From Streptomyces sp. TG1A-8 (GTDB taxonomy: Bacteria; Actinomycetota; Actinomycetes; Streptomycetales; Streptomycetaceae): DNA of 64,000 bases. Position numbers and translations under genes: made by a program. Each line of letters starts with the position of its first letter. Position 1 is the first letter of the stretch. The stretch spans positions 4,464,001 through 4,528,000 of the forward strand of contig NZ_JASTLB010000001.1 of assembly GCF_030499535.1 (NCBI RefSeq). The letters run 5' to 3'. The notes beneath the pieces are model-generated. The model made no database searches. It was not told the DNA's origin and worked only from the letters and a program-made list of their open reading frames with translations. Shown here piece after piece: positions 42,582-51,611 of the stretch.

Positions 42582-43937
42582 GTGTGCGGGATCACCGAAC
42601 GGGTGGAGCTGATGGAACCTACGGAGACCGGGGAACCGGGCCGGGCGGCGTCGTACCGGACGTCGTACCGGACGATGACCGCCTTCACGCCGGCGGACGA
42701 GGAGCGCCGGCGCGGGGTGCGGCGGATGAAGCTGACGGCGACGGGGTTGCTGCTGTTCGTGGCGGTGGTGTACGTGCTGGCCAAGTGGGCGTCGGCGCAG
42801 GGGGCGGGGGCGTGGGCCGGGTACGTGGCGGCTGCCTCGGAGGCGGGCATGGTGGGTGCGCTCGCGGACTGGTTCGCGGTCACCGCGCTGTTCCGGCATC
42901 CGCTGGGGCTGCCGATTCCGCACACGGCGATCATTCCGACGAAGAAGGACCAGCTGGGCGTCTCGCTGGGGGAGTTCGTCGGGGAGAACTTCCTGTCCGG
43001 GGACGTCGTGCGGCAGCGGTTGCGCGCCGTCGGCATCGGCAGCCGGCTGGGGGCGTGGCTGGCGGAGCCGGAGCACGCGGACCGGGTGACGGCGGAGCTG
43101 GCCACGGCGCTGAGGGGTGCGCTGACCGTGCTGCGGGACTCGGACGTGCAGGCGGTGGTGGGGGAGGCGATCACGCGGCGGGCGGACGCCCAGGAGGTCG
43201 CGCCGGGGATCGGCAAGCTGCTGGAGAGGGTCGTCGCGGACGGCGGTCACCGGCGCGCGGTGGACCTGGTGGTGACGCGTGCGCACGACTGGCTGGTGCT
43301 GCACCAGGACAGCGTGATGGACGCGGTGCAGGGGGGTGCTCCGGGCTGGACGCCGCGGTTCGTGGACAAGAGGGTCGGCGAGCGGGTCTACAAGGAACTG
43401 CTGCGCTTCGTCACCGAGATGCGGGACATGCCGTCGCATCCGGCGCGGGGCGCGCTGGACCGTTTCCTGACCGACTTCGCCTCCGACCTGCAGTCGGACA
43501 CGGACACGCGGGCGCGGGTGGAGCGGCTGAAGGGGGAGGTGCTGGGCCGGGGCGAGGTGCAGGACCTGATCGCGTCGACCTGGACGGCCGTGCGGTCGAT
43601 GATCGTCGCGGCGGCGGAGGACGAGCGCAGTGAGCTGCGGCTGCGGGTGCGGGCGGCGCTGCTGTCCCTGGGCGGCCGGATGGCGACGGAGCCGAAGGTG
43701 CAGGGCAAGGTCGACAGCTGGGTGGAGGGGGCCGCGGTGCACGTGGTGACGACGTACCGCAGGGAGATCACCTCCCTGATCACCGACACGGTGGCCGGCT
43801 GGGACGCGGAGCACACGACCCGCAAGATCGAGGCGCACATCGGCCGTGACCTGCAGTTCATCCGGATCAACGGCACGGTGGTGGGTTCGCTGGCGGGTTT
43901 GGTGATCTACCTGGTGTCGCGGGGACTGGGGGCCTAA
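42582..43937 (+). CDS. DUF445 family membrane protein
   Basis: 451 residues from GTG 42582 (AAGGGA at 5-bp spacing; ATG 42612 is an alternative). Two membrane segments at the N-terminus (LTATGLLLFVAVVYVLAKWASA and the ASEAGMVGALADWFAVTALFRHPLGLPIPHTAIIP motif that defines DUF445), a long soluble amphipathic helical region with many charged residues, and a C-terminal membrane segment (GTVVGSLAGLVIYLVSRGL). Such proteins are found in most bacteria; function unknown. It lies 51 bp upstream of an MFS gene on the same strand. Confidence 0.9.
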   Translation: MCGITERVELMEPTETGEPGRAASYRTSYRTMTAFTPADEERRRGVRRMKLTATGLLLFVAVVYVLAKWASAQGAGAWAGYVAAASEAGMVGALADWFAVTALFRHPLGLPIPHTAIIPTKKDQLGVSLGEFVGENFLSGDVVRQRLRAVGIGSRLGAWLAEPEHADRVTAELATALRGALTVLRDSDVQAVVGEAITRRADAQEVAPGIGKLLERVVADGGHRRAVDLVVTRAHDWLVLHQDSVMDAVQGGAPGWTPRFVDKRVGERVYKELLRFVTEMRDMPSHPARGALDRFLTDFASDLQSDTDTRARVERLKGEVLGRGEVQDLIASTWTAVRSMIVAAAEDERSELRLRVRAALLSLGGRMATEPKVQGKVDSWVEGAAVHVVTTYRREITSLITDTVAGWDAEHTTRKIEAHIGRDLQFIRINGTVVGSLAGLVIYLVSRGLGA

Positions 43938-43988
43938 TCCGGCAGGGCCCGGGCACCCGTTGGGCGTTCCTCGACGTGGAGGGAGCCC

Positions 43989-45545
43989 ATGAATACAGCC
44001 GAGGCACCGTCGCCGCAGACCGGCCGGTCCATCACCACCGACATCCCCGCCCGACTCGACCGTCTGCCATGGTCCCGCTGGCACTGGACCATCGTGATCG
44101 GGCTGGGCACCGTATGGATCCTCGACGGCCTGGAGGTCACGGTCGTCGGCAACATCGCGAGCCGTCTGTCGGAGTCCGGCAGCGGGCTGTCGATCTCGTC
44201 CGGTCAGGTCACCGGGCTGGCGGCCGCGCTGTATGTGGCGGGTGCCTGCGTGGGTGCCCTGTTCTGGGGGCGGCTGACCGACCGGTTCGGCCGCAAGAAC
44301 CTCTTCATGATCACCCTGGCGGTGTACCTCGCGGCGACGGCGCTGACCGCGGTGTCCACCGAGGCCTGGTGGTTCTTCCTGTTCCGGTTCCTGACCGGGT
44401 TCGGCATCGGCGGTGAGTACGCGGCGATCAACTCCGCGATCGACGAGCTGATACCGGCCGACTACCGCGGGCGGGTCGACCTGGTCATCAACGGCAGCTT
44501 CTGGCTGGGGGCGGTCGGCGGTTCGCTGCTGTCGATCGTCGCGCTCAACACCGGTCTGCTGCCGGCGAACATCGGCTGGCGCCTGACGTTCGCGCTGGGG
44601 GCCGTCCTGGCGCTGGTCATCCTGCTCGTGCGGCGGCACGTTCCGGAGAGTCCGCGCTGGCTGCTGATCCACGGCCGGGACCGGGAGGCCGAGGAGATCG
44701 TCTCCGGGATCGAGCGCCGGATCGAGGAGGAGAGGGGCGAGCGGCTGGCGGCGCCGCGCGGCGAGCTGGAGATCCACCAGCGCAGGACCGTCGGCTTCCT
44801 GGAGATCGCCCGCACCGTCTTCGGCCGCTACCGCAAGCGGGCCGTGCTGGGCTTCTCGCTCTTCATCGGCCAGGCGTTCCTGTACAACGCGATCACCTTC
44901 GGCTTCGGCGCGATCCTCACCAAGTTCTACGACGTGCCGTCCGACCACACCGGCTACTACTTCGCCGTCATCGCGGCCGGCAACTTCGTGGGGCCGCTGC
45001 TGCTGGGCAAGCTGTTCGACACGGTCGGCCGGCGCGTGATGATCTCCTCGACCTACCTGCTGTCGGGTCTGCTCCTGTTCGGCACGGCCTGGCTGTTCGA
45101 CCGGGGTTCGCTGAGCGCGGGCACGCTGACGGCGTGCTGGTGCGCGGTCCTCTTCTTCGCCTCGGCGGGTGCCTCCAGTGCCTATCTGACGGTGTCGGAG
45201 ATCTTCCCGATGGAGACGCGGGCGATGTCCATCGCCTTCTTCTACGCCCTGGGCACCGCCGCCGGCGGTATCAGCGGACCGCTGCTGTTCTCCGACCTCA
45301 CCGGCACGGGCAAGGTCGGCGACACGGTCCTGGCCTTCCAGATCGGCGCGGCGCTGATGTGCGCGGCGGGCCTGGTCGCGGCGGCCCTCGCGGTGCGGGC
45401 AGAACGCCGTTCCCTGGAGGACGTCGCCCGTCCGCTGACGGCGGGCGCGGACCGGGCGAAGGCGGCGGCGCCGGGCACCCGTCCGCCCCGGCCGGCGCGG
45501 GGGCCGCAGGGTCCCTCGGTGGGGCCGGCGGCGAGCAGGCCGTAA
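43989..45545 (+). CDS. MFS transporter (sugar-porter/aromatic-acid symporter-like)
   Basis: 518 residues, 12 membrane segments; GGAGGGAGCCC precedes ATG 43989. The A-motif GRLTDRFGRKNLFM (loop 2-3), FLTGFGIGGEYAAINSAIDELIPADYRGR (TM4-loop), RRHVPESPRWLLIHGR (loop 6, PESPRWL) and SEIFPMETRAMSIAFFYALGTA (TM10-loop) are hallmarks of the sugar-porter and metabolite:H+ symporter group. A C-terminal Pro/Ala/Gly-rich tail extends 70 residues. The substrate is unknown; similarity is higher to niacin/aromatic acid carriers than to drug pumps. Confidence 0.93.
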   Translation: MNTAEAPSPQTGRSITTDIPARLDRLPWSRWHWTIVIGLGTVWILDGLEVTVVGNIASRLSESGSGLSISSGQVTGLAAALYVAGACVGALFWGRLTDRFGRKNLFMITLAVYLAATALTAVSTEAWWFFLFRFLTGFGIGGEYAAINSAIDELIPADYRGRVDLVINGSFWLGAVGGSLLSIVALNTGLLPANIGWRLTFALGAVLALVILLVRRHVPESPRWLLIHGRDREAEEIVSGIERRIEEERGERLAAPRGELEIHQRRTVGFLEIARTVFGRYRKRAVLGFSLFIGQAFLYNAITFGFGAILTKFYDVPSDHTGYYFAVIAAGNFVGPLLLGKLFDTVGRRVMISSTYLLSGLLLFGTAWLFDRGSLSAGTLTACWCAVLFFASAGASSAYLTVSEIFPMETRAMSIAFFYALGTAAGGISGPLLFSDLTGTGKVGDTVLAFQIGAALMCAAGLVAAALAVRAERRSLEDVARPLTAGADRAKAAAPGTRPPRPARGPQGPSVGPAASRP

Positions 45546-45577
45546 CGGCCGTGACGGCCGCAGCACCCGCGGTGCGG

Positions 45578-46069
45578 TCAGGCTCCCGTGGTGGAGCCTG
45601 GCCGCACGATCATGAGGACGGTCACGGCGGCCCACAGCAGGTTGAACACGCCGGTGTACATGGCCAGTCGGACGGTCGTCCCGTGGGTGCCCCCGCCCCC
45701 CACGAGGGTGCCCTGGGCGGGCAGCACGAGGCCGCCCAGTACCAGCGCGGCCAGGACCGTCAGCACGACGGACACGATCAGCCAGGCACTGCCGAGTACG
45801 CCCATCTCGTTCGCGGTGGCCACCCCGAACACCGGTACGGCAACGCCGACGACGGCGTAGGCACGGCAGATGCGGTGGAGCAGGTGGAGGGTGTGGGCGG
45901 GGTCGGCCGGGTTTGTGGGGTCCGTGGGGCGGGCCGGTGCGGCCGGTGCGGCGGGGCCGGCGGCGAGGGCGCGGCGGGCGACGGGCGGGAACATGCTGGC
46001 GGCGACGGTGACGGGCCCGATGGCGACGATCGCGGCGAGGACGTGGACGGCGAGGAGGAACTTGGTCAC
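45578..46069 (-). CDS. Four-TM membrane protein, DUF2269-like
   Basis: 163 residues from GTG 46069. FLLAVHVLAAIVAIGPVTVAASMFPPVARRALA is typical of DUF2269-like proteins; three further segments follow (VVGVAVPVFGVAT, LIVSVVLTVLAALVLGGLVLPAQG, VFNLLWAAVTVLMIVRPG). A Pro/Ala/Thr insertion between TM1 and TM2 is low complexity. It is convergent with the MFS gene and divergent from the GlxA-type regulator. Function unknown. Confidence 0.8.
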   Translation of the reverse strand: MTKFLLAVHVLAAIVAIGPVTVAASMFPPVARRALAAGPAAPAAPARPTDPTNPADPAHTLHLLHRICRAYAVVGVAVPVFGVATANEMGVLGSAWLIVSVVLTVLAALVLGGLVLPAQGTLVGGGGTHGTTVRLAMYTGVFNLLWAAVTVLMIVRPGSTTGA

Positions 46070-46321
46070 CCGGCGACGGTAGGAGGGCGGGCGGTCGCGC
46101 AGAAGTGGCGGGATTGCCAGGGGGCGACGGATTCCCGCCAGGGGCTGGGGCTGGGGGCAGGGGCCCGGCTTGGCGGGGTGCTGGGGGAGGGGAGGAAGCC
46201 GGCGGGTGAGGCGCTTGCGTACGGGTCGACCTGATGCCGGGTCCGGCCGGGCCGTGCGGCGCCGGGGCGCGGACCCCGGGCCGCGGTGGGCGGGGATCCG
46301 TCGTACCGCTACGTTCCTGCC

Positions 46322-47428
46322 ATGCACACCGTGACCGTCCTGGCGCTGGACCAGGTGATCCCGTTCGACCTCTCGGTGCCGGTCGAGACCTTCGGCCGGG
46401 CCCGGCTGCCCGACGGCCGCTGCGCCTACCGGGTCCGGGTCTGCTCCCCGCTGGCGGAGGTCGGCGCCGGGGCGTTCACCCTGCGGGCGCCGTACGGTCT
46501 GGAGGCGCTGGCGGCGGCGGACACGATCATCCTGCCCGGTGTCGCGGACCCGACCGCTCCGCTGCCGCCGGGCGTCGCGGAGGCGGTGTGCGCGGCGGCG
46601 GCGAACGGCACGCGGATCGCGTCGATCTGCGTGGGCGCGTTCGTGTTCGCGGCGACCGGTCTGCTGGACGGACGGCGTGCGACGACCCACTGGGTGGCCG
46701 CCGCGGACCTGGCGGAAAGGTACCCGCGGGTCACGGTCGACCCGAACGTCCTCTACGTCGACAACGGCCAGTTCCTCACCTCGGCGGGCGCGGCCGCGGC
46801 CCTGGACATGTGCCTGCACATGATCCGCAAGGACCACGGCTCGGCCGTGGCCGCGCACACCGCCCGCCTGTCCGTGATGCCACTGGAACGGGAGGGCGGC
46901 CAGGCCCAGTTCATCGTCCACGACCTGCCCCCGGCTCCGGCGGGCGCCACCCTGGAGCCGCTGCTGCGCTGGTTGGAGGAGCACTGCGACCGGGACCTCA
47001 CCCTGGAGCAGATCGCGGCCCGGGCCCGCGTGAGCAGCCGCACCCTCAACCGCCGCTTCCGCGAGCAGACCGGGACGACGCCGCTGCGGTGGCTGCACCG
47101 GGCGCGGGTGCGGCGGGCGCAGCACCTGCTGGAGACGACGGTGCACCCGGTGGAGCGGATCGCCGCCCAGGCGGGCTTCGGCTCCCCGACGGCCTTCCGG
47201 GAGCGCTTCCGCAGGGTGGTGGGAACGAGCCCGCAGGCGTACCGGAGGTCGTTCCGGCCGGCGGGGGCGCAGGGAGCGGACGGGCCGGACACACCGCCCG
47301 GCCCGCCGCTGCCGGCCGGGCCGGTGACGCCGTTCGAGCCGGTGACGCCGCTCGGTGCGGTGATGCCGGTGGGCCCGGGGGTGCCGGTCGGTTCGGCCGC
47401 GTCGGCGGGGGTGCCCGCGCCGGTGTAA
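46322..47428 (+). CDS. GlxA-type transcriptional regulator (DJ-1/PfpI domain + AraC HTH)
   Basis: 368 residues. Residues 1-165 form a DJ-1/PfpI-like domain (VTVLALDQVIPFDLSVPVETFGRARL; ICVGAFVFAATGLLDGRRATTHW, with Cys at the nucleophile-elbow position), a ligand- or peptidase-like fold used as sensor. Residues about 215-315 are an AraC helix-turn-helix pair (LTLEQIAARARVSSRTLNRRFREQTG; PVERIAAQAGFGSPTAFRERFRRVVGTSPQAYRR). A Pro/Val/Gly tail follows. Members activate catabolic genes for quaternary amines, arginine or similar metabolites; no obvious target adjoins. Confidence 0.93.
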   Translation: MHTVTVLALDQVIPFDLSVPVETFGRARLPDGRCAYRVRVCSPLAEVGAGAFTLRAPYGLEALAAADTIILPGVADPTAPLPPGVAEAVCAAAANGTRIASICVGAFVFAATGLLDGRRATTHWVAAADLAERYPRVTVDPNVLYVDNGQFLTSAGAAAALDMCLHMIRKDHGSAVAAHTARLSVMPLEREGGQAQFIVHDLPPAPAGATLEPLLRWLEEHCDRDLTLEQIAARARVSSRTLNRRFREQTGTTPLRWLHRARVRRAQHLLETTVHPVERIAAQAGFGSPTAFRERFRRVVGTSPQAYRRSFRPAGAQGADGPDTPPGPPLPAGPVTPFEPVTPLGAVMPVGPGVPVGSAASAGVPAPV

Positions 47429-47495
47429 CGGGCCGCGGGGGTGCCGCGGTACGGGCGCACCGGCTCGACCGCAGCGACTACTCGACCGGGGCGGC

Positions 47496-47798
47496 TCAGC
47501 CGCGGCGGTCGGCGACGGCCCAGGAGACGAGGGCGACGGCGCCGGCGACGCCGAGGACGGACGGCCAGGCGCCGACCTTCTTCGCGAGCGGGTGGGAGCC
47601 GGCGAACGCGCACACGTAGGCGGCGGTCAGCGCGCCGGCGGCCTTCCCGCCGGCCTGCCGGCGCCACTGCTGCGCGGCGGCGGCGCCCGCGACGGCCAGG
47701 ACGGCCCCGCCGAGCTGCCGCTTCCCGCTCCAGCGGGCTGCGCCGTAACCGCCGACGAGCCCGGCGGCGGCGACGACCGCACTGGGAACCTTGGCCAT
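47496..47798 (-). CDS. Small membrane protein, hypothetical
   Basis: 100 residues, ATG 47798. Three hydrophobic segments (VPSAVVAAAGLVGGYGAARW; LGGAVLAVAGAAAAQQW; GALTAAYVCAFAGSHPLAKKVG and a final SVLGVAGAVALVSWAVA). It is divergent from hsp20, 170 bp apart. Family not recognised; real gene by codon bias. Confidence 0.75.
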   Translation of the reverse strand: MAKVPSAVVAAAGLVGGYGAARWSGKRQLGGAVLAVAGAAAAQQWRRQAGGKAAGALTAAYVCAFAGSHPLAKKVGAWPSVLGVAGAVALVSWAVADRRG

Positions 47799-47888
47799 GA
47801 CTGCCTCCTCGAACCCCGTTCCACGTCTGTCTTCCCGGTCCCGAGGCTAACGCGGGGACCTTCGGTGCACGCTGACCTGAGTCCAGGC

Positions 47889-47917
47889 TTGTCAAGTTTC
47901 CGGATCGGAGTTATATA
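47889..47917 (+). promoter_or_regulatory. Consensus-like promoter of hsp20
   Basis: TTGTCA (47889-47894), exactly 17 bp, then TATATA (47912-47917): nearly the sigma-70/HrdB consensus, 52 bp before the hsp20 start. Unusually strong for Streptomyces; an operator for a heat-shock repressor (such as RheA in S. albus) would be expected to overlap it. Confidence 0.8.
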
Positions 47918-47968
47918 AGAAGTCGTAGGGCATCGCACCCCGGTTCCTGAAGAGAGGAGTGACCCGTG

Positions 47969-48394
47969 ATGCTCATGCGTACGGACCCGTTCCGCGAATT
48001 CGACAGGCTCGCGCAGCAGGTCCTGACCGGTACCGCCCGCCCGTCCGCCATGCCGATGGACGCCTACCGGTCCGGGGACGACTTCCTCGTCCACTTCGAC
48101 CTGCCCGGCATCGACCCCGAGACGATCGAGCTGGATGTCGAGCGCAACGTTCTCAACGTCCGTGCCGAGCGCCGCGGTCCGGCCCCCGAGGACGCGGAGA
48201 TGATCGTCGCCGAGCGGCCCACGGGCACGTTCACCCGCCAGCTCTTCCTCGGCGAGACCCTCGACACCGAGCGCATCGACGCCTCCTACGAGGCCGGTGT
48301 CCTGACCCTGCGCATCCCGGTGGCCGAACAGGCCAAGCCGCGCCGCATCCGGATCGCGGGCGGCGACGGCGGCCGCAAGCAGATCACGGGCTGA
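47969..48394 (+). CDS. hsp20: Hsp20/alpha-crystallin small heat-shock protein
   Basis: 141 residues from ATG 47969 (GTG 47966 is one codon upstream), Shine-Dalgarno AGAGGAG. It prevents aggregation of unfolding proteins, as large ATP-independent oligomers. The alpha-crystallin domain is clear: [40 protein letters not shown], then [44 protein letters not shown]; the C-terminal I-x-I anchor is RIRI. The near-consensus promoter above implies strong, repressor-controlled expression. Confidence 0.95.
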   Translation: MLMRTDPFREFDRLAQQVLTGTARPSAMPMDAYRSGDDFLVHFDLPGIDPETIELDVERNVLNVRAERRGPAPEDAEMIVAERPTGTFTRQLFLGETLDTERIDASYEAGVLTLRIPVAEQAKPRRIRIAGGDGGRKQITG

Positions 48395-48603
48395 CCGGCG
48401 CCCGCCCGCCTGTCCGGCCGGTGAACCCGCAGCACGTTGCGCGTCCCGTGGCCCGAGCGGAGCCCGGGACGCGCGCGCCCGGTGCGCCCCGCGCCCCGTG
48501 GGACGTGCGCCGCCGTCTTGGCCGAACTCCCGCTCATGTCCGCTGCATTACGGGGTACCGGGGTTCCGGTGTCCCAAAGCGTCCCGGAAGAGGAGCCCGC
48601 ACG

Positions 48604-49098
48604 ATGACCGTGACGACCCCGCAGCCGAGAACCACCATTCCGGCCCCCGCCTCTGTCGCACCCCTGCTCCCCCGTGTCGCCGAGGCGGACCCCGACCGTG
48701 CCCGCTGGGAGGAGCTGACCGAGGCGGTGCGCGAAGCGGGCCAGTACACGACGAGGGCGGAGGCGGAGTGGGTCACCCGCATCGTCCTGTCGGCCCTGGG
48801 CGGTCACGTGACCGGCGACGAACGGGTGGCCCTCGTCCAGGCCCTGCCCCGGGAGGCGGGCAGGGTGATCGCGTCCCAGATCCCCGCGACCCAGCCCCTG
48901 ACGGCCCGCGAGTTCGTCGAGTCGGTGGCCGCCCGCATCGAGGGCTCCACCGCGGCGACGGCCCGCTGGGACGTCAGCTCGGTCCTGAGCGTCCTGGCGG
49001 ACCAGGTCGGCGAACCCCTGACGACCCGGGTCCTGACCCAACTCCCCTCCGGCTACGCCCTCCTCTTCGGCCGCGCGGACCTGGTGGCGACGGCGTAA
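48604..49098 (+). CDS. DUF2267 protein
   Basis: 164 residues. The core matches DUF2267: AEADPDRARWEELTEAVREAGQYTTRAEAEWVTRIVLSALGGHVTGDERVALVQALPREAGRVIASQIPA, followed by TAREFVESVAARIEGSTAATARWDVSSVLSVLADQVGEPLTTRVLTQLPSGYALLFGRADL. It is a soluble helical family often found beside stress genes; here it follows hsp20 after 209 bp, suggesting a stress-response locus. The vsr-like frame overlaps its last 125 bp on the opposite strand. Confidence 0.9.
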   Translation: MTVTTPQPRTTIPAPASVAPLLPRVAEADPDRARWEELTEAVREAGQYTTRAEAEWVTRIVLSALGGHVTGDERVALVQALPREAGRVIASQIPATQPLTAREFVESVAARIEGSTAATARWDVSSVLSVLADQVGEPLTTRVLTQLPSGYALLFGRADLVATA

Positions 49099-49570
49099 CG
49101 GTGCGACCACCTCCAGGGCGCCGCACGAACGACCGGCAGCGCCCGGCCGCACCAGACCCCTGAGGAACTCTCACGCCCTTGACGGCATCTGCCGCGTCCT
49201 GCGGTGCCTCGTGCTCCCAAAAGCGCAGCACGATCCACCCTTCGGCCGTCAGATGCCCGGTTGTCTCCATGTCGCGAGCCAGGTTCTTGTCGAGCTTGGT
49301 CCGCCACCACTCCGCATTGGCCTTGGGGCGGGTGGCATGCTGGGGGCAGCCGTGCCAGAAGCAGCCGTCGAGGAAGATCGCGATCCTGCCCCTGGGAAAG
49401 ACGATGTCGATCGAGCGGCGGGGCATGCCCGGCACCGGTACGTTCACGCGGTAGCGCAGGCCGGAGGCGTGCAGCAATCTTCGCACCGCCGCCTCGGGAG
49501 CCGTGTCACGGGAGCCCTGGCGACTCATGCGGGCGGACACGGCGGGTGAAGAGGGGACGGCATGCGACAC
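48974..49570 (-). CDS. Very-short-patch-repair (Vsr)-like endonuclease, solitary
   Basis: 198 residues from GTG 49570 (ATG 49528 gives 184 and fits the usual N-terminus MSRQ..RDT.PE). Glu26, Asp55 (IDIVF), Asp68 and His73 (IFLDGCFWHGCP) match Vsr active-site and zinc features; NAEWWRTKLDKNLARD and GWIVLRFWEHE complete the domain. Vsr nicks at T:G mismatches produced by deamination of 5-methylcytosine, so it is normally next to a Dcm-type methylase; none is here. After residue 130 the sequence is low-complexity Arg/Pro/Gly and overlaps the DUF2267 gene, so a frameshift or run-on beyond the true C-terminus is likely. Confidence 0.82.
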   Translation of the reverse strand: MSHAVPSSPAVSARMSRQGSRDTAPEAAVRRLLHASGLRYRVNVPVPGMPRRSIDIVFPRGRIAIFLDGCFWHGCPQHATRPKANAEWWRTKLDKNLARDMETTGHLTAEGWIVLRFWEHEAPQDAADAVKGVRVPQGSGAAGRCRSFVRRPGGGRTVTPSPPGPRGRRGGRSRRGVGSGPGSSGVRRPGPPGRSGPS

Positions 49571-49748
49571 GGGAGCATTCTGCCGGCGGCCCCCCGTGTT
49601 GGGTACGGAGTCCCATCATCCGGCGTCCGACGGCAATGCTTCGGGCCGACCGTCACCGACCACAGGACGGGAGGAAGAGAGCGGGCGGCCCGGAAAACAG
49701 CCGGTCGGACGAGGTCCCCTCAGGGCCCGCGGGGACCCGGAGCGGGTC

Positions 49749-50765
49749 TCAGGCGTCCGCCCCGTGGCACTCGCCGTACGTCCGTCCCGACGCGCACCAG
49801 CACGCCGCTTTCCTCTGCGGCGGCCAGGCCACGGCCCGCCCCCGGGCCGCCAGCGTCGTCGCGTACTGGGGCAACAGCGCCGTGTCCTGCGGGGAGGCTC
49901 CCTCCGACGCCGCGAACGCCTCGTACGACGGGACCGTGCCCGTCACGATGCCCAGGTTGGGCGTGCCCGAGGAGGCCAGTTCGCGCAGGGAGGACTCCGT
50001 GGTCGCCAGGTGCTCCGCGTGGGAGGGGTACTCCGTCACCAGGCCGGGGTACGCCGACAGCAGTTCCGACAGCTCGGGGGCCGGCCAGTGCAGGACCGCC
50101 ACCGGGAAGGGGCGGGAAAGGGCCGCCCGGTGGGCGCCGAGCTCCGCCCGCAGGCGGCTGATCTCGGCCTCCAGCTCCGCCGGGTTGTCCGAGCCCAGGG
50201 ACCAGACGCGCTTGGGGTCGTGCAGCTCGTCCAGGGGGACCGGGGACGAGTGGAGGGTGTCCGCCAGGGTGTCCCAGTCGTCGTGCGGGAGGCCCCGCAT
50301 GCGGCGGACGCGGTGGCGGCCGTACAGGAGCGGATGGGCGGGGGGCGGCGGCTCCGCCGCATCCGCCAGCAGCAGGCGCGCTGCCTCCGTGAACGTCTCC
50401 TCCGCGGCCTCCAGCTCGTCGTGGGCCTCCAGGGACTCGGCGACGATCACCCACGGGGCCGGGTCCCGCGGGGCGGACGTGCGGATCCCGTCGATGATCG
50501 CCCTGGCCTCCGCCTCGTGGCCGTACTCCCAGAGGTTGGACGCCTTCAGGGCCCGGACCAGGGAGGGGTTCTCCAGGGTGTCCGGGGCGGACAGCAGGCG
50601 GTCGTAGAGCGCGGACGCGGCGGGGCGGTCACCGGACAGTTCCAGGTGGGCGGCGGCGCGCAGGAGGAGGGCCTCGGCGTCCTCCGGGTACAGGCCGGCG
50701 GTCCGCTCCAGGCGTGCCGCTTCCGCGGTGTGGTCGACGTTCTCGGCAGGCGTGTCGGGGCGCAT
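49749..50765 (-). CDS. SEC-C motif protein with TPR-like repeats
   Basis: 338 residues. An N-terminal TPR-like helical array (ARLERTAGLYPEDAEALLLRAAAHLELSGDRPAASALYDRLL, ALKASNLWEYGHEAEARAIIDGIR, PAPWVIVAESLEAHDELEAAEETFTEAARLLL) leads to a region with GTPNLGIVTGTVPSYEAFAASEG. The C-terminus ends CWCASGRTYGECHG, a SEC-C zinc motif (CxC...CH). SEC-C domains bind SecB-like partners or nucleic acid. Function unknown. Confidence 0.88.
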   Translation of the reverse strand: MRPDTPAENVDHTAEAARLERTAGLYPEDAEALLLRAAAHLELSGDRPAASALYDRLLSAPDTLENPSLVRALKASNLWEYGHEAEARAIIDGIRTSAPRDPAPWVIVAESLEAHDELEAAEETFTEAARLLLADAAEPPPPAHPLLYGRHRVRRMRGLPHDDWDTLADTLHSSPVPLDELHDPKRVWSLGSDNPAELEAEISRLRAELGAHRAALSRPFPVAVLHWPAPELSELLSAYPGLVTEYPSHAEHLATTESSLRELASSGTPNLGIVTGTVPSYEAFAASEGASPQDTALLPQYATTLAARGRAVAWPPQRKAACWCASGRTYGECHGADA

Positions 50766-51288
50766 GAGGGACACCGTACTGCCGGGCGGTGACAGGCGTG
50801 GGGGTAGGCCGGGATGTCGGGGGAGGCCGCCGCGCTCCGGCCGTTCACGCTGCTCCGGCCGCACGCGCCGAGGTCGCGGCGGGCGGTGTTCGGACCCGGG
50901 CCGGACGGGGAGGGCCGTGGTGCACGTGGTCGACTTGGAGGTGAGGAAGGGGCGGGCGGAGTCGTCGCGGGCCCCGAGGGTGTTCACCCGCCGGACAGGG
51001 GAGGTCCCCCGCCCTCCCAAGTGCCGTATGCAGACGTGGGGTTGACGGCGGTGACGGTATCGGCGCGGGAGGTGTCGACGGCCGGGGCGCCGCCCGGGAG
51101 GCCACCACCCGCGGCGGCCGGCAGCGCTCGGCGCCGGATCACGGCTCCTCCGCCTCCCCACGCGGCTCGAACGGTTCGCCGACAAAGGTACTTTGCGTTT
51201 ACTTGACGCCGTCCATACCTGCCCTATAGTCGCTGTCCCTAGTGTCGTGGGGTTGGCATGTGCACAGGCGAAGTACGGGGGTGTTCAC
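50766..51288. other. Long intergenic region with the promoter of the RHS toxin operon
   Basis: 523 bp. No frame here is convincing. The right end (51170-51260) is A/T-enriched and contains TTGACG (51203-51208), 16 bp, TATAGT (51225-51230), an excellent promoter 59 bp before the start of the first island gene. Nothing else was seen. Confidence 0.7.
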
Positions 51289-51600
51289 GTGTCGGACCTG
51301 GAGAAGGTGGCCGTCTCGATGAGCAAGGCGGCGTCGGGGCTGCGGTCGGTGGGACAGCACACGTCGAAGCCGCTCGCGGACTTCAAGGCGCAGCAGCACG
51401 ACCTGAAGGCGCTCGGGGCGCTGGGGTCGTTGCTGGGTGCGAAGGACGAGATCGAGAAGGGCATGGCCACCCTCTCCAAGCTGACCGAACAGCTTGAGGA
51501 GGAGTGGGAGACGCAGGCGGGGCTGATCGGCGAGGTCTCCGACGCGTTCGACCTGCTGGACGCGCTGCTGGCGGCACAGGCCCGGGCGAAGAAGGGCTGA
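51289..51600 (+). CDS. Small WXG100/ESX-like or adaptor-type helical protein upstream of the RHS toxin
   Basis: 103 residues from GTG 51289. Entirely helical and charged with no signal peptide: DLEKVAVSMSKAASGLRSVGQHTSK, LGALGSLLGAKDEIEKGMATLSKLTEQLEEEWETQAGLIGEVSDAFDLLDALLAAQARAKKG. The size, helical hairpin and a single Trp in EEEWETQ are compatible with an ESX/WXG100-like partner, although the WXG turn is absent. It ends 11 bp before the RHS gene and probably acts as its chaperone or export partner. No family was recognised with certainty. Confidence 0.8.
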   Translation: MSDLEKVAVSMSKAASGLRSVGQHTSKPLADFKAQQHDLKALGALGSLLGAKDEIEKGMATLSKLTEQLEEEWETQAGLIGEVSDAFDLLDALLAAQARAKKG

Positions 51601-51611
51601 GCGGCGCGGTC

